A program made the position numbers and the translations under genes. A stretch of 64,000 bases of DNA from Sesamum alatum (Eukaryota; Streptophyta; Magnoliopsida; Lamiales; Pedaliaceae): contig JACGWO010000001.1 in the NCBI GenBank assembly GCA_034509735.1, positions 34,785,966 through 34,849,965 of the forward strand, given 5' to 3'. How positions within the stretch are numbered: the first letter of the stretch is position 1; every line of letters begins with the position of its first letter. This document shows, piece after piece, positions 34,610-45,696 of this stretch. Below the pieces are notes generated by a model. The model saw only the letters and a list, made by a program, of their open reading frames with translations. It made no database searches and was not told the DNA's origin.

Positions 34610-35330
34610 TTATACAACCTACTTTTTCAGATTGACCACGTTCCATGTACGCGGTAGTTCTTTTCTGTTTAATTTCTGCAGGCAGTACGTTCTTTTCCCC
34701 AAAATCTCAATCACTTAATACGGCCCGATCCACTTGGCATCCAGCTTCCCACTATTCCCTGTGGCGTCAGCCTTCCGCAAAGCGAGATCACCCACTTGGA
34801 AGTCTCGATGTCTGACTTTATCGTTGTAGGCTCTTGCCATCAACGTTTTGTATGCTTCAGTCCTGACATTTGCGTTGCTCCTTAGCTCCTCCCAAAAATC
34901 CAGGTCGACTCTCCTTTTACTTTTGTTGCTAGTCGGCTTGTAGCACTTCACTCTGAGTGTCTCTTCTCCAATCTCCACTGGGATGACAGCTTCCGACCCG
35001 TAGATCAGTCTGAGCGGGGGTTTCCCCCGTGCTTCGACGTGGGGTGGATATGCCCATAGAGCTCCCGGAAAGCTCTTCTACTCAATTGCCTCTGGCGCCT
35101 TCTAGCCTTGTCTTCAAATTTTGGAAGACTATCCTGCTGGTTACTTCCACCTGCCTGTCCGAACGGGATGTTGCGAAGGTCCATACTTCCCGCTGGGGCG
35201 TGAATGATGTCGGCATGCTCCTGGCATCCTCGGAGTCTTTGACTAACTTCCATGCATCCTTACGCTCGGTAGGCCAGAGGTGTCCTCACTTTGGGGCCTG
35301 GCATGCTATCACTCTACCTCCAGAGTGATT
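34610..35330 (-). pseudogene. Gypsy integrase C-terminal region, broken
   Basis: Minus-strand translation gives fragments of the integrase end of Tat-type elements: a VEVT-like stretch (about 35150), the ELYG/WAY region (about 35060), LIYGSEAVIPVEIGEETLRV (about 35020-34950), then the FQVGDLALRKADATGN linker and KLDAKWIGPY, a stop at 34715-34717, and ELPRTWNVVNLKKY at about 34660-34620. At least one frameshift lies near 35030. The catalytic D,D,E residues are not preserved in a readable frame. Not functional. Confidence 0.82.
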
Positions 35331-36199
35331 ACGCAGCCTCCCTCTTTCTACTTTACTTAATCCTCACCGACGTATCCAAGATGTGGTTTGCAAAAAAGTC
35401 TCTCTTATGCAGTTTACTTCCAATTACCATGAGCTCTGCTAACCTAGCTTGACTTACCCTTGCTTCCTTAGGGTTCTTTGGACTCTTGAAGCAAAATCCC
35501 AAATTCTCAATCTTCTTCCAAACCTTCTTCCCAGCTTGATGAAACGCTCTTCACCGTCAAGGCTTCTTCCCACATTACATTCACTTCGTGTCGCTCTCGA
35601 CTCAGTAGGGTTATCTTCTCGCTCTCCGAAGGAGGCAATAAGCTTGCTGACTTCATGAGTCCTTTCGTCTCTTCCTTGCATGACCGCGGAATTTATTCTG
35701 GGTTGAACCCACCGACTTCCTTCTTAACGCTTGGATGTTTGGCAAGTACTTGGTCATCTGCTCCCCTAGCTTCGCTGCCTCCCTCTTACTGCTTGACCAC
35801 AGGTTGGAAGTCGCTATCCACCCTCACATATACCACTCCTGCTTTCTCCCCATGCATACGTCGCTTCTGTGACGCAAGTCAGCTTTTCTCCCCTTGCTCA
35901 GCGCATCACACTCCGACTTGTTTTTGGGATCCGCTGGCGACACTGCTGCCTCCTCGCCAAAGATGGTATGGTTTGGCATCGCGTCCTATTGCTCTCACCG
36001 CAACTCCTTTAGCTTGCCTTGCTCTCTGAGCGACTTTTGCTTCGTATCTCTTCTTATTGGGCCTCCCCAGGTACCCCTCATAACTCAAGCAGTTGGGAGG
36101 TTGTCCCTGCTAGCTCATTCTACTTCCTGCTTCACTCCCATATACCTCGTGCCTGTCTTCAGAAGCGGTTTCCTGGAGCTCTTGTTTCCCTTATCCCAC

Positions 36200-37101
36200 G
36201 AATTCTCGTAAGTCATCTCTTCGGATCAGCTCCTTGACCTCCTTCTCGAAGTAGTGGCATTCCTCCGAGCTACGATCTCGATCCCAATCCTTGTTGCTTT
36301 GCTGCATCGAGCGTTTGGGTCCGCGAGGTCCGGGGGGTGTACTGAGTTAAATCCCCCGGGGGCACATGTCCGCGTTCATGCCTACTTCCTTCTGCCTTAA
36401 GGAGACCCTTTACCTTCCTCTATGGCCTTTCCGGCGGCTTGACGGCTTGGGTGGATGCATCCTCCACCAACTGGCGAAGAGTTTTGAGAGTTATCTGAAT
36501 AACTGGGGGTGGAGGTGGAGCCTCGACCTCTACCTGCCTCTCCTCCTCCTGGATGCGCAGGTGGATTCTCCAAGGCGTGGGCCTTGCTCCTACTGAGGGG
36601 GAGCCTCGACCTCTCCTTGCCTCTCCTCCTCCTGGGTGCGCCCCTCCTCCTGGATGCGCAGGTGGATTCTCCAAGGCGTGGGCCTTGCTCCTGCTGGGGG
36701 GGAGACTCGACCTCTCCTTGCCTCTCCTCCTCCTGGGTGCGCAGGTGAATTCTCCAAGACGTGGGTCTTGACCTCTTCCTGCCTCTCCTCCTCCTAGCGG
36801 TGCGCCGGTGGACTCTCCGAGGCGTGGGCCTCGTCCTCTTCCTTCCTCTCTTCCTCCTGGCTCCGCGCTGGAGGATTCTCCGAGGCGTGGGCCTCGACCC
36901 TCTTCCTTCCTCTCTTCCTCCTGGCTCCACGTTGGAGGATTCTCCGAGGCGTGGGCCTCGACCTCTTCCTTCCTCTCGGTCCTCCAACCTCTGAGCTGGT
37001 GCTAGTGGATTCGCCAGGGCGTGGCCCTGTTCCTCCTCGCCCCTTCTCTCGGGGTCCTCCTGCCCCACATTCACGCTTCTTGCCCTTGATCTGGTTTTCA
37101 T
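36200..37101 (-). pseudogene. Gag of the Tat-like gypsy element, repeat-expanded
   Basis: An open segment begins at Met 37101 (MKTRSRARS), a typical Tat-lineage gag start shortly after the PBS, and runs 234 codons to 36397. Its middle is a basic, Arg/Gly/Glu-rich repeat: at 36819-36945 the unit recurs every 63 bp (21 codons), in frame. Below 36397 the frame is lost, but 36290-36200 encodes a DRSSEECHYFEKEVKELIRRDDLREF-like stretch that resembles the conserved end of Tat gag. The capsid core is largely missing or replaced by repeats. Long open frames on both strands here come from the repeat composition. Confidence 0.7.
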
Positions 37102-37119
37102 CTTCGATGCCTAGACTCC

Positions 37120-37138
37120 TTCCCACAGACGGCGCCAA
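37120..37138 (-). other. Primer-binding site region of the Tat-like element
   Basis: The minus strand reads TTGGCGCCGTCTGTGGGAA two bases after the 5' LTR end. This is the leader motif commonly seen at this position in Tat/Athila-type gypsy elements. Confidence 0.75.
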
Positions 37139-37140
37139 GC

Positions 37141-37520
37141 TGATGGTGAATAATTCGGAAGGAACGTAGTCTACACACGTTTGCACCAAATCAATGCAAG
37201 AAGCTAGAAAAAAGTAATGAAATGTGTGAAGTTGCTATATTATATTCATAGAAAAAAGATGAGTTTACAATGAATTCACCCCCCTATTTATAGTAAATTT
37301 TTGGGGGTGAAATTACAACGTTGCCCTTTGATCCTACGGTCTAAAATTGAAGTGCTGAGGGTATTTTCGTCGTTTTGCTAGCCCACTTCTTTCTTAACTT
37401 CCCTTCTCTCAACTTCCCTCAACTTCTCTTCTAACCTCCTTCAACTTCTATTTGGGGCCTTGACGCAATTAACAATAAATTTGAGGGTCTTTTTACAAAT
37501 TTGGTTTTTTTTCCACATCA
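37141..37520 (-). repeat. 5' LTR of the Tat-like gypsy element
   Basis: 380 bp. TGATGTGGAA start and TTCACCATCA end on the minus strand, matching 32095-32471. A TATA-like stretch (TATTTATAG on plus) lies near 37285. Confidence 0.9.
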
Positions 37521-38514
37521 GGTAGATATAAATAAAAGAAAAGAAAACTTCGAGATTATCATATGGAATAATTAATCAAAGATGATTTACAGAGATAAAG
37601 AAAGCATAGAGAGCCACGGCAGTTTCGAAGTCGACAAACTATTGGTCACCAATAACGAATTCTGTGACTTAGGTTTTGTCTTTTAGGTGATGTTATTCGA
37701 TAAAGAAAATAATTAGTGATTTAGTAATTTAAATAATTTTTTGTTTGATTATGATTTTTAATAATTTTCTCATCTGAAAAACAAAAGCTTAACAGAATAG
37801 GGATTGATAAGCACTAAAGTGCCTGGAGCGTGAGCACCTCAACTGTAGAGCGTGACTTAACGAAGTTTGGATCGAGAAATTATTTTTTTTAAGCCTCTAA
37901 CAACTAAAATAAAATTTACGTATTATTGAAACTTGAATTGCGAATTAGCAAAAATTACAGCATGCTTGTTCATGTTTTCATTGTCAGTTTCTAATTTCCG
38001 AATTAAAGTGAAAATATGTTTGTTTATATGTATTTTATTCGAAAATATAATAATTTAATATAACAGTTTAATATAAAATATAATCTTACTGACTAATCCG
38101 AACGTATTCTCAATTCACAAAAACATCTATACAAAACTAAAAATATTTTTCACTTAGAACTTAAAATCAAATCATAAAAAAATAGGTTGTGAGTCTTCTT
38201 GGAGGGCGCTTCCGCTCTCAATTGATAAATTCGCGCCTGGAGGGACGTAGCGACACTGTAGATGCGCGAATTATGTGACCTTGTAATTGTATCACTGTTT
38301 CAATAATGGAAGGAGCAATGTGCTAAGTACCACAGTTTAGCAGTTTTTTAACTTCTGTTGAATTTGTCCATGAATTATCTATGTGTATCTTCAATACCTT
38401 CTTATAATTGAAGAGTATTTTTATGTGATCTTTATTTTTTAAGTCTATCACACCCCCCTCCCCCGTTCTTTTTTAAAAAAAGGTTCTGTCACCAACTTCA
38501 CATTTTTCCTTGGA
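37521..38514. other. AT-rich spacer
   Basis: No coding signal, RNA gene or clear repeat boundary. There is a C-rich run near 38451-38464. Confidence 0.5.
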
Positions 38515-38753
38515 ATAAATGCAATTTAACCCCATGTGATATAAGAAATGAGCAAAATTCCCTTGTGAAAAAATAATTATCAAATTACCCTCTATGATCT
38601 TTAAAATAAAACAAATTACCCCCCTGTGGTTTTCCCTTAATATAGGGTAATTTGCTTTATTTTTTAAAATATAGGAAGGTAATTTACGAATTATTTTTGT
38701 ACAGGGGGATTTTTGCTCATTTCTTATATCACATGAGGATAAATTGCATTTAT
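38515..38753. mobile_element. Foldback MITE with long inverted repeats
   Basis: 239 bp. The ends ATAAATGCAATTTA and TAAATTGCATTTAT are perfect 14-bp inverted repeats. Inverted similarity continues inward for roughly 100 bases per arm (CATGTGATATAAGAAATGAGCAAAA with its complement, then AAATTACC blocks), so nearly the whole element folds on itself. No coding capacity. A target duplication is not clear. Confidence 0.75.
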
Positions 38754-39124
38754 CTCTTTTTTCTTTTTGATCTCTTCGCAACCTTCCCTGTTTTCGATTT
38801 CAAAAGTTTTCTTTTTCTTCTCACACTTATTTTTTCCAATAGTCTCATAATCTCCTCTGTTTTTTAATATTCTTATTTATCCAATTAAAATATATATTTT
38901 AAAAAAAAACAATTAATTCCATAGATTTTTCGAGTCAACATACCCGCGCATTAAGTGTCTCTCACACACTAATTCTATGATTAGAGAGAGCAATTTTGAT
39001 GTCTCAAAGACTCAAACTACTTTCTCTGCCTTTTTTCTCTTAATCTTCTAAATAATTTTGCCAACTTTTAATTTCCTTTTTCTTTTGACTTTGCTATCTC
39101 AATCTCTTTCTTTCACTACCTTCT
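38754..39124. other. AT-rich spacer
   Basis: Pyrimidine-rich, AT-rich sequence with no coding or repeat signal I can support. Confidence 0.45.
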
Positions 39125-40030
39125 TTTTTTGTTTGGTGTAAGATAAATTTTATATAAATAAAAAATAAATGTACGACATTGGCTAAAGCTTTACAACTCT
39201 ATCCCGCTAAGCCACTTTTCAAATTCTAAAGGTAGAAATAACTTTTCTACTCATGTAGGAGAATAATGTCAACGTAGTTTATGTCTAATCTGCTCAATCA
39301 CTAAATGAGCCACCGTTATCAAATATCGGCGTGTATTATGAAAGATTCTCGTGTTCCATTCCTACCAAATATGGTCGACTAACAAAGCACGTTGCAACTT
39401 GATTTGTAGCGTTTACCAAATGCTTACCTTTCCATCTTCGTGATACCAATAGAATTCCACCAAGTCGCCGGGATGACTAGTTTAGTTGGCGAAGTTGAGG
39501 CTCCATGATCATAGAGTTTATGGGTTCGAACTCCTGCGTGGGTTGATATTATTTCTAACTGTATAGTAGGTAAGATTTGCTGCTGTAATAGCAGGTGTTA
39601 GTTTATGTAATTGATTTGATTGTTTGTAATTGCCTCTGTTCGATATTGATAGCCGACAAGGCTGAATGTATCATTTTACTTTCGATTAATAAAATTTATC
39701 GCTTCCATTTCAAAAAAAAAAATTCCCCCAAGCTAATCTTGTATAGGCCAATTCCAGCTCATTTTCCTTCGAGATGCCCTATACAGTGTGCCGCAAATGA
39801 ACACTAAACGAAAATATGGTCATGCGTTTCTCAACGTGCTAATTGCACAACAGACATTCAACTCTTCAAAATTGCAACCAAGGCAAAACTCTCGTTGGGA
39901 ATCTCTCTTTGATGGCTAGCCACAATATGAATATATTTCGTGGAATCTTTATTGGTCCGTCAAGCAACGAGCTCCAACTAATAGTCTGAAGTTGGGGGCG
40001 GAACAACCTTAGTGCCGCAACAGCTGAGTA
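39125..40030 (-). pseudogene. LINE ORF2 3' fragment (zf-RVT to poly(A)), split by a SINE
   Basis: Minus-strand, 5'-truncated L1-type fragment. 40030-39733 encodes a zf-RVT domain: IPRNIFILWLAIKERFPT, then CLLCN and an F-F-V-like stretch. After the SINE, 39452-39200 continues with an HIW-ERNTRIF segment typical of the LINE C-terminus. The 3' UTR ends in an AATAAAATTT-like stretch with T-rich plus-strand sequence near 39125 (the poly(A) tail). It belongs to a different LINE from that at 12557. There are several stops. Confidence 0.7.
39465..39720 (+). mobile_element. tRNA-derived SINE
   Basis: About 256 bp. The internal Pol III promoter has A box TAGTTTAGTTGG (about 39478-39489) and B box GGTTCGAACTCC (about 39522-39533). 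The 3' part ends CGATTAATAAAATTTATCGCTTCCATTTC followed by an A tail, like LINE tails. It is flanked by 12-bp target duplications AATTCCACCAAG (39453-39464) and AATTCCCCCAAG (39721-39732), one mismatch. It lies inside, and opposite to, a LINE fragment. Confidence 0.82.
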
Positions 40031-40344
40031 GCCTCCTGTTAAGTTCCTACAACGCACACCATCTCTCTCCCCTTGTATATGTGGCAAGGTGTCACGGGCG
40101 GACTCTTTTGTCGCGACGGAATATCTCTTTCTGTGCCCGTGATGCCTCTCAGGTTGCGCACAACCTTCGACCGACCTTCCTCCATTCGAGTCCTCTCGGT
40201 CTCCCAACCATGTGTCTTCGACACTCGCAGCTTACCAGTGCAACATCCGAACGCATCCCTGTGCGGCGCCTCACGCCATGCACTCGCCTATCCGGAATGC
40301 CCATATTCGCAGAGGGTCGCGGCTCTCGCGCCTTACGCGCCTTT
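40031..40344. other. GC-rich unidentified stretch
   Basis: A GC-rich block unlike its AT-rich left flank, ending at the class B LTR. Composition and phrases such as GTGTCACGGGCGG resemble gypsy LTR/pol junctions, but no domain or ends are recognised. Several overlapping short ORFs occur on both strands; none is credible. Confidence 0.4.
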
Positions 40345-41764
40345 TGTTAGAATAGGTGACCATGTAAGCCAATTTTGGCAGGAATGTGTAACCTATGTCT
40401 AGACAATTTCTTGGTATTTGATAAAACATTTATGAATAAAGAAGTGAAAATTCATATGGCAATACATTGTTTACGTTCACTTATCTGCATTTACATTTCT
40501 GTCCACTACGCAAACAAAGCCCACGGACTGAGAAACGATCTCGGGGACTGGGACTACGCTTGGAGGTAGGTCCATGAAATCAGTCATACCGAATCAGTCC
40601 GGAAATCTCCAAGTCAAGGAATCCCCGAAAATGGGTACCGGGATTCCCTTTGAGACTTGCACTAAGCATCTGCTGTCGTATTTCATCGACGGGTGACGAA
40701 GGTTGTCTAAGCAGTGTTAGTGGTCAGCATGCTAGGAAGCAGCTGACTGAGGTGACTCGCGGGAAACCGTCTTACGGAGGACCTTGAGTATGGTCAGCAA
40801 GGTATGACGTGTATTCCCGGTTCCAACGGTACAGGCCAAGTCCTTTGACTTGAGGAACTGCTGAGTTTACCTGTGCATCAGGTCTGTATCTTAGATATGG
40901 TGAGAGATTTGCTAAAAATACTCTTGAGTAGTCATAAGCCATGTCTAGTGCAGCTCGGGTGCACAAAGTGACAGTAGTTTTCCAAGAAAGGATCTGTCTC
41001 CTGTCAAAAGGCATTGACAGTTGAGTCTCATGTATGCTCTGTGTCTTGTCCCTGAAATCTGTGGCCACAGTAACTGAACAGAAGGGAAGGTTTCCCTTGC
41101 GGCGTTTAGTAAGGACAGACCGACACACTTAGGTCCAAAATGGGTACCTGCATTTTCCATGCCCTAGACTCTAAGTGATGAGACCGAAGACAGAAGGACA
41201 AAGTGTACTGTTAGAGCCTAAATGTTCATCCCCAATTATTTCACCTAGTCTCTAGTGCCAATGGACCGTTGCTAGATGGCCACCCATGGTAATGGGCGGA
41301 TTCTAGGAATCCGACCAAGTCTAGTTGAATGGTGAACCTAAAGAGTCACACACTATCCACACACACTTAATATTTAATTTGGAATTAAATATTGGAGTAA
41401 AAGGAATGATTAAATTAGATTTAATCGGGTCCTATATTTTCTTGGAGAAATTAATTCCTTCTATTTGATAAAAGGAATTAAATTAATAAATAGGATTTAT
41501 TAAAGGGTTGATTTCATGGGCTTAGAATAAATATTAATATTTATTTATTATATTATATTTATTCTTTTAGCCTTTTGGAATATTTAATGGTATTTAAATA
41601 TTCCATTAAATTAAAATCAACGGTTGAGATGGAAAGGGGAGATGGAAGGCTAGGATTCGTTTGACTAGGTCAAACACTAGTTTGACTAGGACTTTGACTA
41701 GGTCAAAATCTAGTCAAATTAGAGTTCTTAGAGTAGGAGTTTAAAGAGGATTAAACTCCTCCTC

Positions 41765-41772
41765 TATAAATA
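41765..41772 (+). promoter_or_regulatory. LTR TATA box, class B
   Basis: TATAAATA within CTCCTCTATAAATACCTC, about 580 bases before the LTR end; same context as in M1. Confidence 0.65.
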
Positions 41773-42214
41773 CCTCTAGCTTCCAACCTTTTGAAGGATG
41801 ATGATTCTTGAAATCACACACACAACACACACTCATCTCCCCCTTCCTCACCTCTCGTCCGCCCCTCTCTCTCTAACAGGAAAATATTTCTTAGTTCTTT
41901 TGTTCTTGGAATATTAGAATTTAGATAAATCAATACCGTTAATTGATAATGTGTTGTTGATTCATCCACTCCAAAAATATACACTTGTTCGTTGCTAGCA
42001 CGACGTGCAAGATACGTGGGTGGATCGTGTGTCACGATTTGGAGGGTCTCAAGAACGAGATCTCGGTGCAAAACGGGGAACAACGCGAGTAGCCGTTGAA
42101 GACGAAAACGACAACGGGTAGGTCTCGTTTTACTTTTTCGTCCCTCTTTAATTTTAAACTCTATGGCCTCCATGATTTCTTTACATGTTATATGATCATG
42201 AGATACACCGAACG

Positions 42215-42324
42215 CCCGGGAACCTTAAGGGCACACCCCTTGAGCGTGTACTTTAAATTTAAAGCATGCTTTAATTTTCATATGTTTATTTTTATCGCGC
42301 TTCCGCATTCGCGCAATTCCCGGG
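42215..42324 (+). promoter_or_regulatory. Predicted U5 two-helix RNA fold, class B
   Basis: P1 CCCGGGAA with TTCCCGGG (8 pairs) encloses P2 CTTAAGGG with CCCTTGAG (loop CACAC). In the duplicated LTR end at 43364-43494, the P2 G-U pair is replaced by G-C (CTCAAGGG). Confidence 0.55.
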
Positions 42325-42345
42325 ACGATCCACCGATTTCTTTCA

Positions 42346-43363
42346 CCTTTTTGTCCAGCCCCAACTAGCTAGCTTGCCATCATGCATCTCGCCCACAATC
42401 TCAGCCTTGCCGACACTTCTTGCAATAGCTCGGAGCATCCCCGCCCCGTCTCGGCACTATGGGCCAACTTACGCCCACAACGCCCATTGCACTCACAACA
42501 ATCACTCGGTGCATTACCGGCGCATGTCTTCGCCATGCCCGTCTCGCATGCCTCGCCTGAGTAGGGCAGCATCACCCGTCCGTGGCCCAACTCTTGTGCC
42601 AACATCTCGCATTAGTCCCGCACGGTATGTCCAACATGCCTTCTTGCCTCTCGGCGTGGCCTCATAACTTGCCCACAACCCGGCGTCGCCCCACGATCGT
42701 GTATCTTAACCAACGGACCATCCTACATGGCTAGAATCCAATAGCTCATGTCACGAGTAGCTCACGAGGTCTTTCAATGCTTCGCCTCAATCGCCCCTTT
42801 CGTCCCAGAGGTGTTGCCTATGACTTCCCGCAGCCCGCGGGGCATCCTCGCAATCACACGGAGCCTCTCGGCGCATTCCTTGCCCAACGTGTGCCATCCT
42901 GGCCCCACGCCGCCCGTTCGGTTCTCATACCGCTCGGGGACTTTAGTCCTCCCTTCGAGGTGCCTAAAGCCGGCCCTTGAGGCCCCCACATGCCCCAAGG
43001 AAATTGCTCATTTAGTGCCTCACTGCACGGGGGGGACTGGCTGGAGCTCACCACTGCTGTCCCCCTTATAATAGGCTTAAAAACATTTTTCCTTATTCTA
43101 GCAGTGGATATTCAAAGTCCTTGAAATGGCCGAGGAGCGCACCTTTTCCACAACTCCCTCGTCCGACGTCCGAATCGCGTACCGCTTGAACCATCGTGCG
43201 CCCGCGTGCCGGGCCGACATCCTCTGTCGCCCACACATCCTCCACAAGCCACTGCCGACACTCCTAGTTAAGGGGCGGCAGGTGACATTCTCCCCCACTC
43301 GATCTGTTAACGTCCTTGTCAACACATACACAAATAATTGAAGTGTATGCAGTGTCTGATACC
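42346..43363 (-). repeat. Gypsy LTR/PPT fragment, copy a
   Basis: On the minus strand a PPT-like AGTGGGGGAGAA is followed by an LTR start TGTCACCTGCC at 43287 that runs to the left. The 42429-43363 part is repeated almost identically at 46451-47386. It is inserted between the class B LTR end and a second copy of that LTR end. Its ORFs (for example 42748-43071) are in LTR sequence and have no domain. Confidence 0.65.
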
Positions 43364-43494
43364 ACCGGGAACCTCAAGGGCACACCCCTTGAGCGTGTAC
43401 TTTAAATTTAAAGCATGCTTTAATTTTCATATGTTTATTTTTATCGCGCTTCCGCATTCGCGCAATTCCTGGGACGATCGACCGATTTCTTTCA
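43364..43494 (+). repeat. Duplicated end of class B LTR
   Basis: About 125 bp repeating 42219-42345 (from CCGGGAACC to TTTCA), directly followed by the PBS. Confidence 0.8.
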
Positions 43495-45334
43495 GTGGTA
43501 TCAGAGCCCAGTTCGGTGTATAGGCCAAGGGTTTATGTGCGTTATAAGCATGAAACGTGAAATTGGCATGTTTTTATTAAATCTTGATTTTTCTTGATTT
43601 TAAGCATGTCGGTTTTATTGCTTTTAAATCGTGTGAATCTCTGAATGTTTGGTATTTTTTTCTGTTTTTTCTTGGGAAACATGGGGGAAAATTGAACGGA
43701 AAAACGAGAAACGACGCAGCCGGCCAGCCGGGAGGGCTGGCCCGCGCGCAAGCCGCACGCTGCCGGCTGGGCAGACGCGCGCAGGCAAGGGAGGCCTGCG
43801 CGCGCCCGCCAGCCGGTCGCGCAGGGGCAGCGCGCAGGGCAGCGCCTCCAGGCGCGCGCGCAACGCAGACAAGGGTGTCTGCGCGCGCGCGCGCAGGCTG
43901 CGCGCCTGCGAGTCCGTGCGCGGACGGGCTCTGGGCAGCGCCGCCAGGCGCGCGCGCACGTAGACGGAGGAGTCTGCGCGCTGCGCGCCCCGGCAGGCGT
44001 GCCCAGTGCACGTCTGCGCATGCACTGCGCACGGCAACGGCCGGCAGCCAGCAGGCCAGCGCGCGCGCAAAGGCAAGGGAGCCTGCGCGCGCGACGGCCT
44101 GCCGGAATGCCAGGCCGCGCAGCCCGCTGCTGGCCAGGCGCGCGCGCACGGCAGGCAAGGGGCCTGCGCGCGCGCGCCCGGCCAGGCAGTGCCTGCGCAC
44201 GCGCAGGGGTGGCAGGCTGAGCCTGCTGCCCTGCGCGCGTGCCGGCGGGCCGCTGCCGGTGGCGGCTGCAGCTGCTAGGGTTTCAAAACCCTAGCAGTGT
44301 TTTTTCTTTTATTTTTTTTAATTATTTTCAGTTTTAATTTTGAATTAATTTTGAAAAATCATTTTTTGGTTCAATTATGCCTATTTTTCTAAAGACATTA
44401 TTTTAGGAGTAAAATAAATTGGATTTGGAATCCCGGGTTATTTTACTTAAAATAATGAGGAAAGGTTTTTCCTAAAACGAGAGAATATTATTACCAATAT
44501 TTGTGTTTTATTTTTCACACGTTGTGCACATATTCATTTATTATTTTGAATATTTATGATTGGAAATCATGTGTTGTTGGTATATTGTGATTATATGATT
44601 GGATCGTGTGATTATGTGTGTTGGATGGAAATGGATGATCACGAGCCCTTAAACCGAATGTATGGTTTATTTTCTGTTTGGGCCTGTGTGCCTCTTTTAC
44701 CGCTTTCTGCTTCTCTCTTTCTAGTTGCCTTGGAATAATAAGGCATTCTACCTCCCTCCTTATGTACTCCCCCCGGGTTTTCGCTGGGGTTTCTATTTTT
44801 TAATATGTAATGAGAGTAGACTAGGAGTGAGGTTTCTATTTTTGTAATTGGTGGAGAAGAAGGAAGGACCACATGGAGAGCCCAGACGGGAGGTCCCTTG
44901 GAGTTTTCCATGAAGTGAAGAAAGAGAAAAGAGACCAAGGCCCATCAGCATGATGATTGGGTTACTATTAATGTAATAGTATAGGACCAACCCTAGACTG
45001 ACCATAGATCCACTGCGGGCTCAGTGGGGTCGCATAGGATTCGGGCTCGTGATCATCCAACAGGGGCGTGCTAGGCTTTAATTTTGCATGTGGTTATGAT
45101 GATGGATGAATGGGTTGTTTATTTATCATATAACTGCTATGGATGGTTTATTTACGCATTATGGATGTATGTGTAGATGTTTATTTATTTGAGATCTCGG
45201 TCATTTACTACTCTCACATTGGTTGGACCAATGTCAAAATATTAGACCTAGACAAAGTGGACATATACTCTAGGAGTTTGTCATGCCTTCCAATCCATGG
45301 CATAGTGAGGAAGCTGCTTTGGGTCAATAGCGTG

Positions 45335-45427
45335 GTCTCACGAGTCGTGCACGTTATTGTACTTAAAGGAAGCTGCACTATGTCATGAACGAAAAACGGG
45401 CTGCTGCTACCTGTCTCACGAGTCGTG
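45335..45427 (+). promoter_or_regulatory. Paired GTCTCACGAGTCGTG motifs, class B leader
   Basis: The 15-mer occurs at 45335-45349 and 45413-45427 (78 bp apart). The core CACGAGTCGTG is palindromic except its centre. The motifs lie 353 and 275 bp before the internal TATA box. Confidence 0.55.
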
Positions 45428-45687
45428 GGGGTACCAGTGGGTCCATGGCTCGGTCGATTGGTTTGGGTCTAACGCCCAATTAACATAATTCGCTTGGAGT
45501 CCTCGGGATCATGTGAAAGGGTGAGGCAATAATCTTGGGAATCTCGTGGAACAAGAATGGTATGGAATACCTCCCACAGGATCTTTTCCATACGAATCGT
45601 AAAAGCGGGGTATGGGAAAAATCGCTGTGGATCCTAAGCCCACTTGGAAAGGATTTCCCGAAAATCACGTTTGAGAGCGTGTTTTCG

Positions 45688-45696
45688 TATAAATAG
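45688..45696 (+). promoter_or_regulatory. Internal TATA box before gag, class B element
   Basis: TATAAATAG in the context TTCGTATAAATAGTG, 116 bases before the gag ATG. The same context lies at 51583 and 58915 at 105 bases. Confidence 0.6.

Larger units (their letters stand above)
32095..37520 (-). mobile_element. Ty3/gypsy Tat/Retand-like element, internally deleted
   Basis: Minus-strand element with LTRs at 37141-37520 (5') and 32095-32471 (3'), both with TG...CA ends and about 95 percent alike by eye. The PBS-like TTGGCGCCGTCTGTGGG follows the 5' LTR. Gag starts near 37101, and an integrase C-terminus lies at 35330-34620. A long region with tandem repeats precedes the 3' LTR. RT and RNase H are missing (only about 870 bases lie between gag end and integrase). 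The flanks GACAG and GGTAG differ by two transitions and may be a decayed TSD. Confidence 0.82.
40345..42345 (+). repeat. Class B copia 5' LTR
   Basis: 2001-bp LTR starting TGTTAGAATAGGTGACCATG and ending TTTCTTTCA, collinear with the M1 LTR (10583-12556). A TATA box lies at 41765. P1 arms are 42215-42222 and 42317-42324; hairpin P2 arms are 42224-42231 and 42237-42244 (loop CACAC, one G-U pair). A PBS should follow at 42346, but a gypsy fragment lies there instead; the PBS appears at 43496 after a repeated copy of the LTR end. Confidence 0.85.

Noticed and set aside
36397..37189. Plus-strand ORFs rich in Leu/Pro/Arg opposite the gypsy gag
   Set aside because: Shadows of the 63-bp repeat on the other strand; no independent coding evidence.
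39476..39540. tRNA-like sequence with A and B boxes
   Set aside because: No cloverleaf-compatible 3' half or acceptor stem; it is the head of a SINE, not a tRNA gene.
42374..43341. ORFs of 60-107 codons repeated at 46369-47364 with near-identical translation
   Set aside because: Both copies are the same gypsy LTR fragment; similarity reflects recent duplication of DNA, and no domain is recognised.
43542..44294. Long ORFs on both strands in the CpG-dense leader tract (up to 236 codons); likewise 9832-10504 and 4047-4347
   Set aside because: Several frames on both strands are open at once because the GC-rich repeats lack stop codons. Translations are Arg/Ala/Pro-rich without domains, and frames are not conserved between copies.
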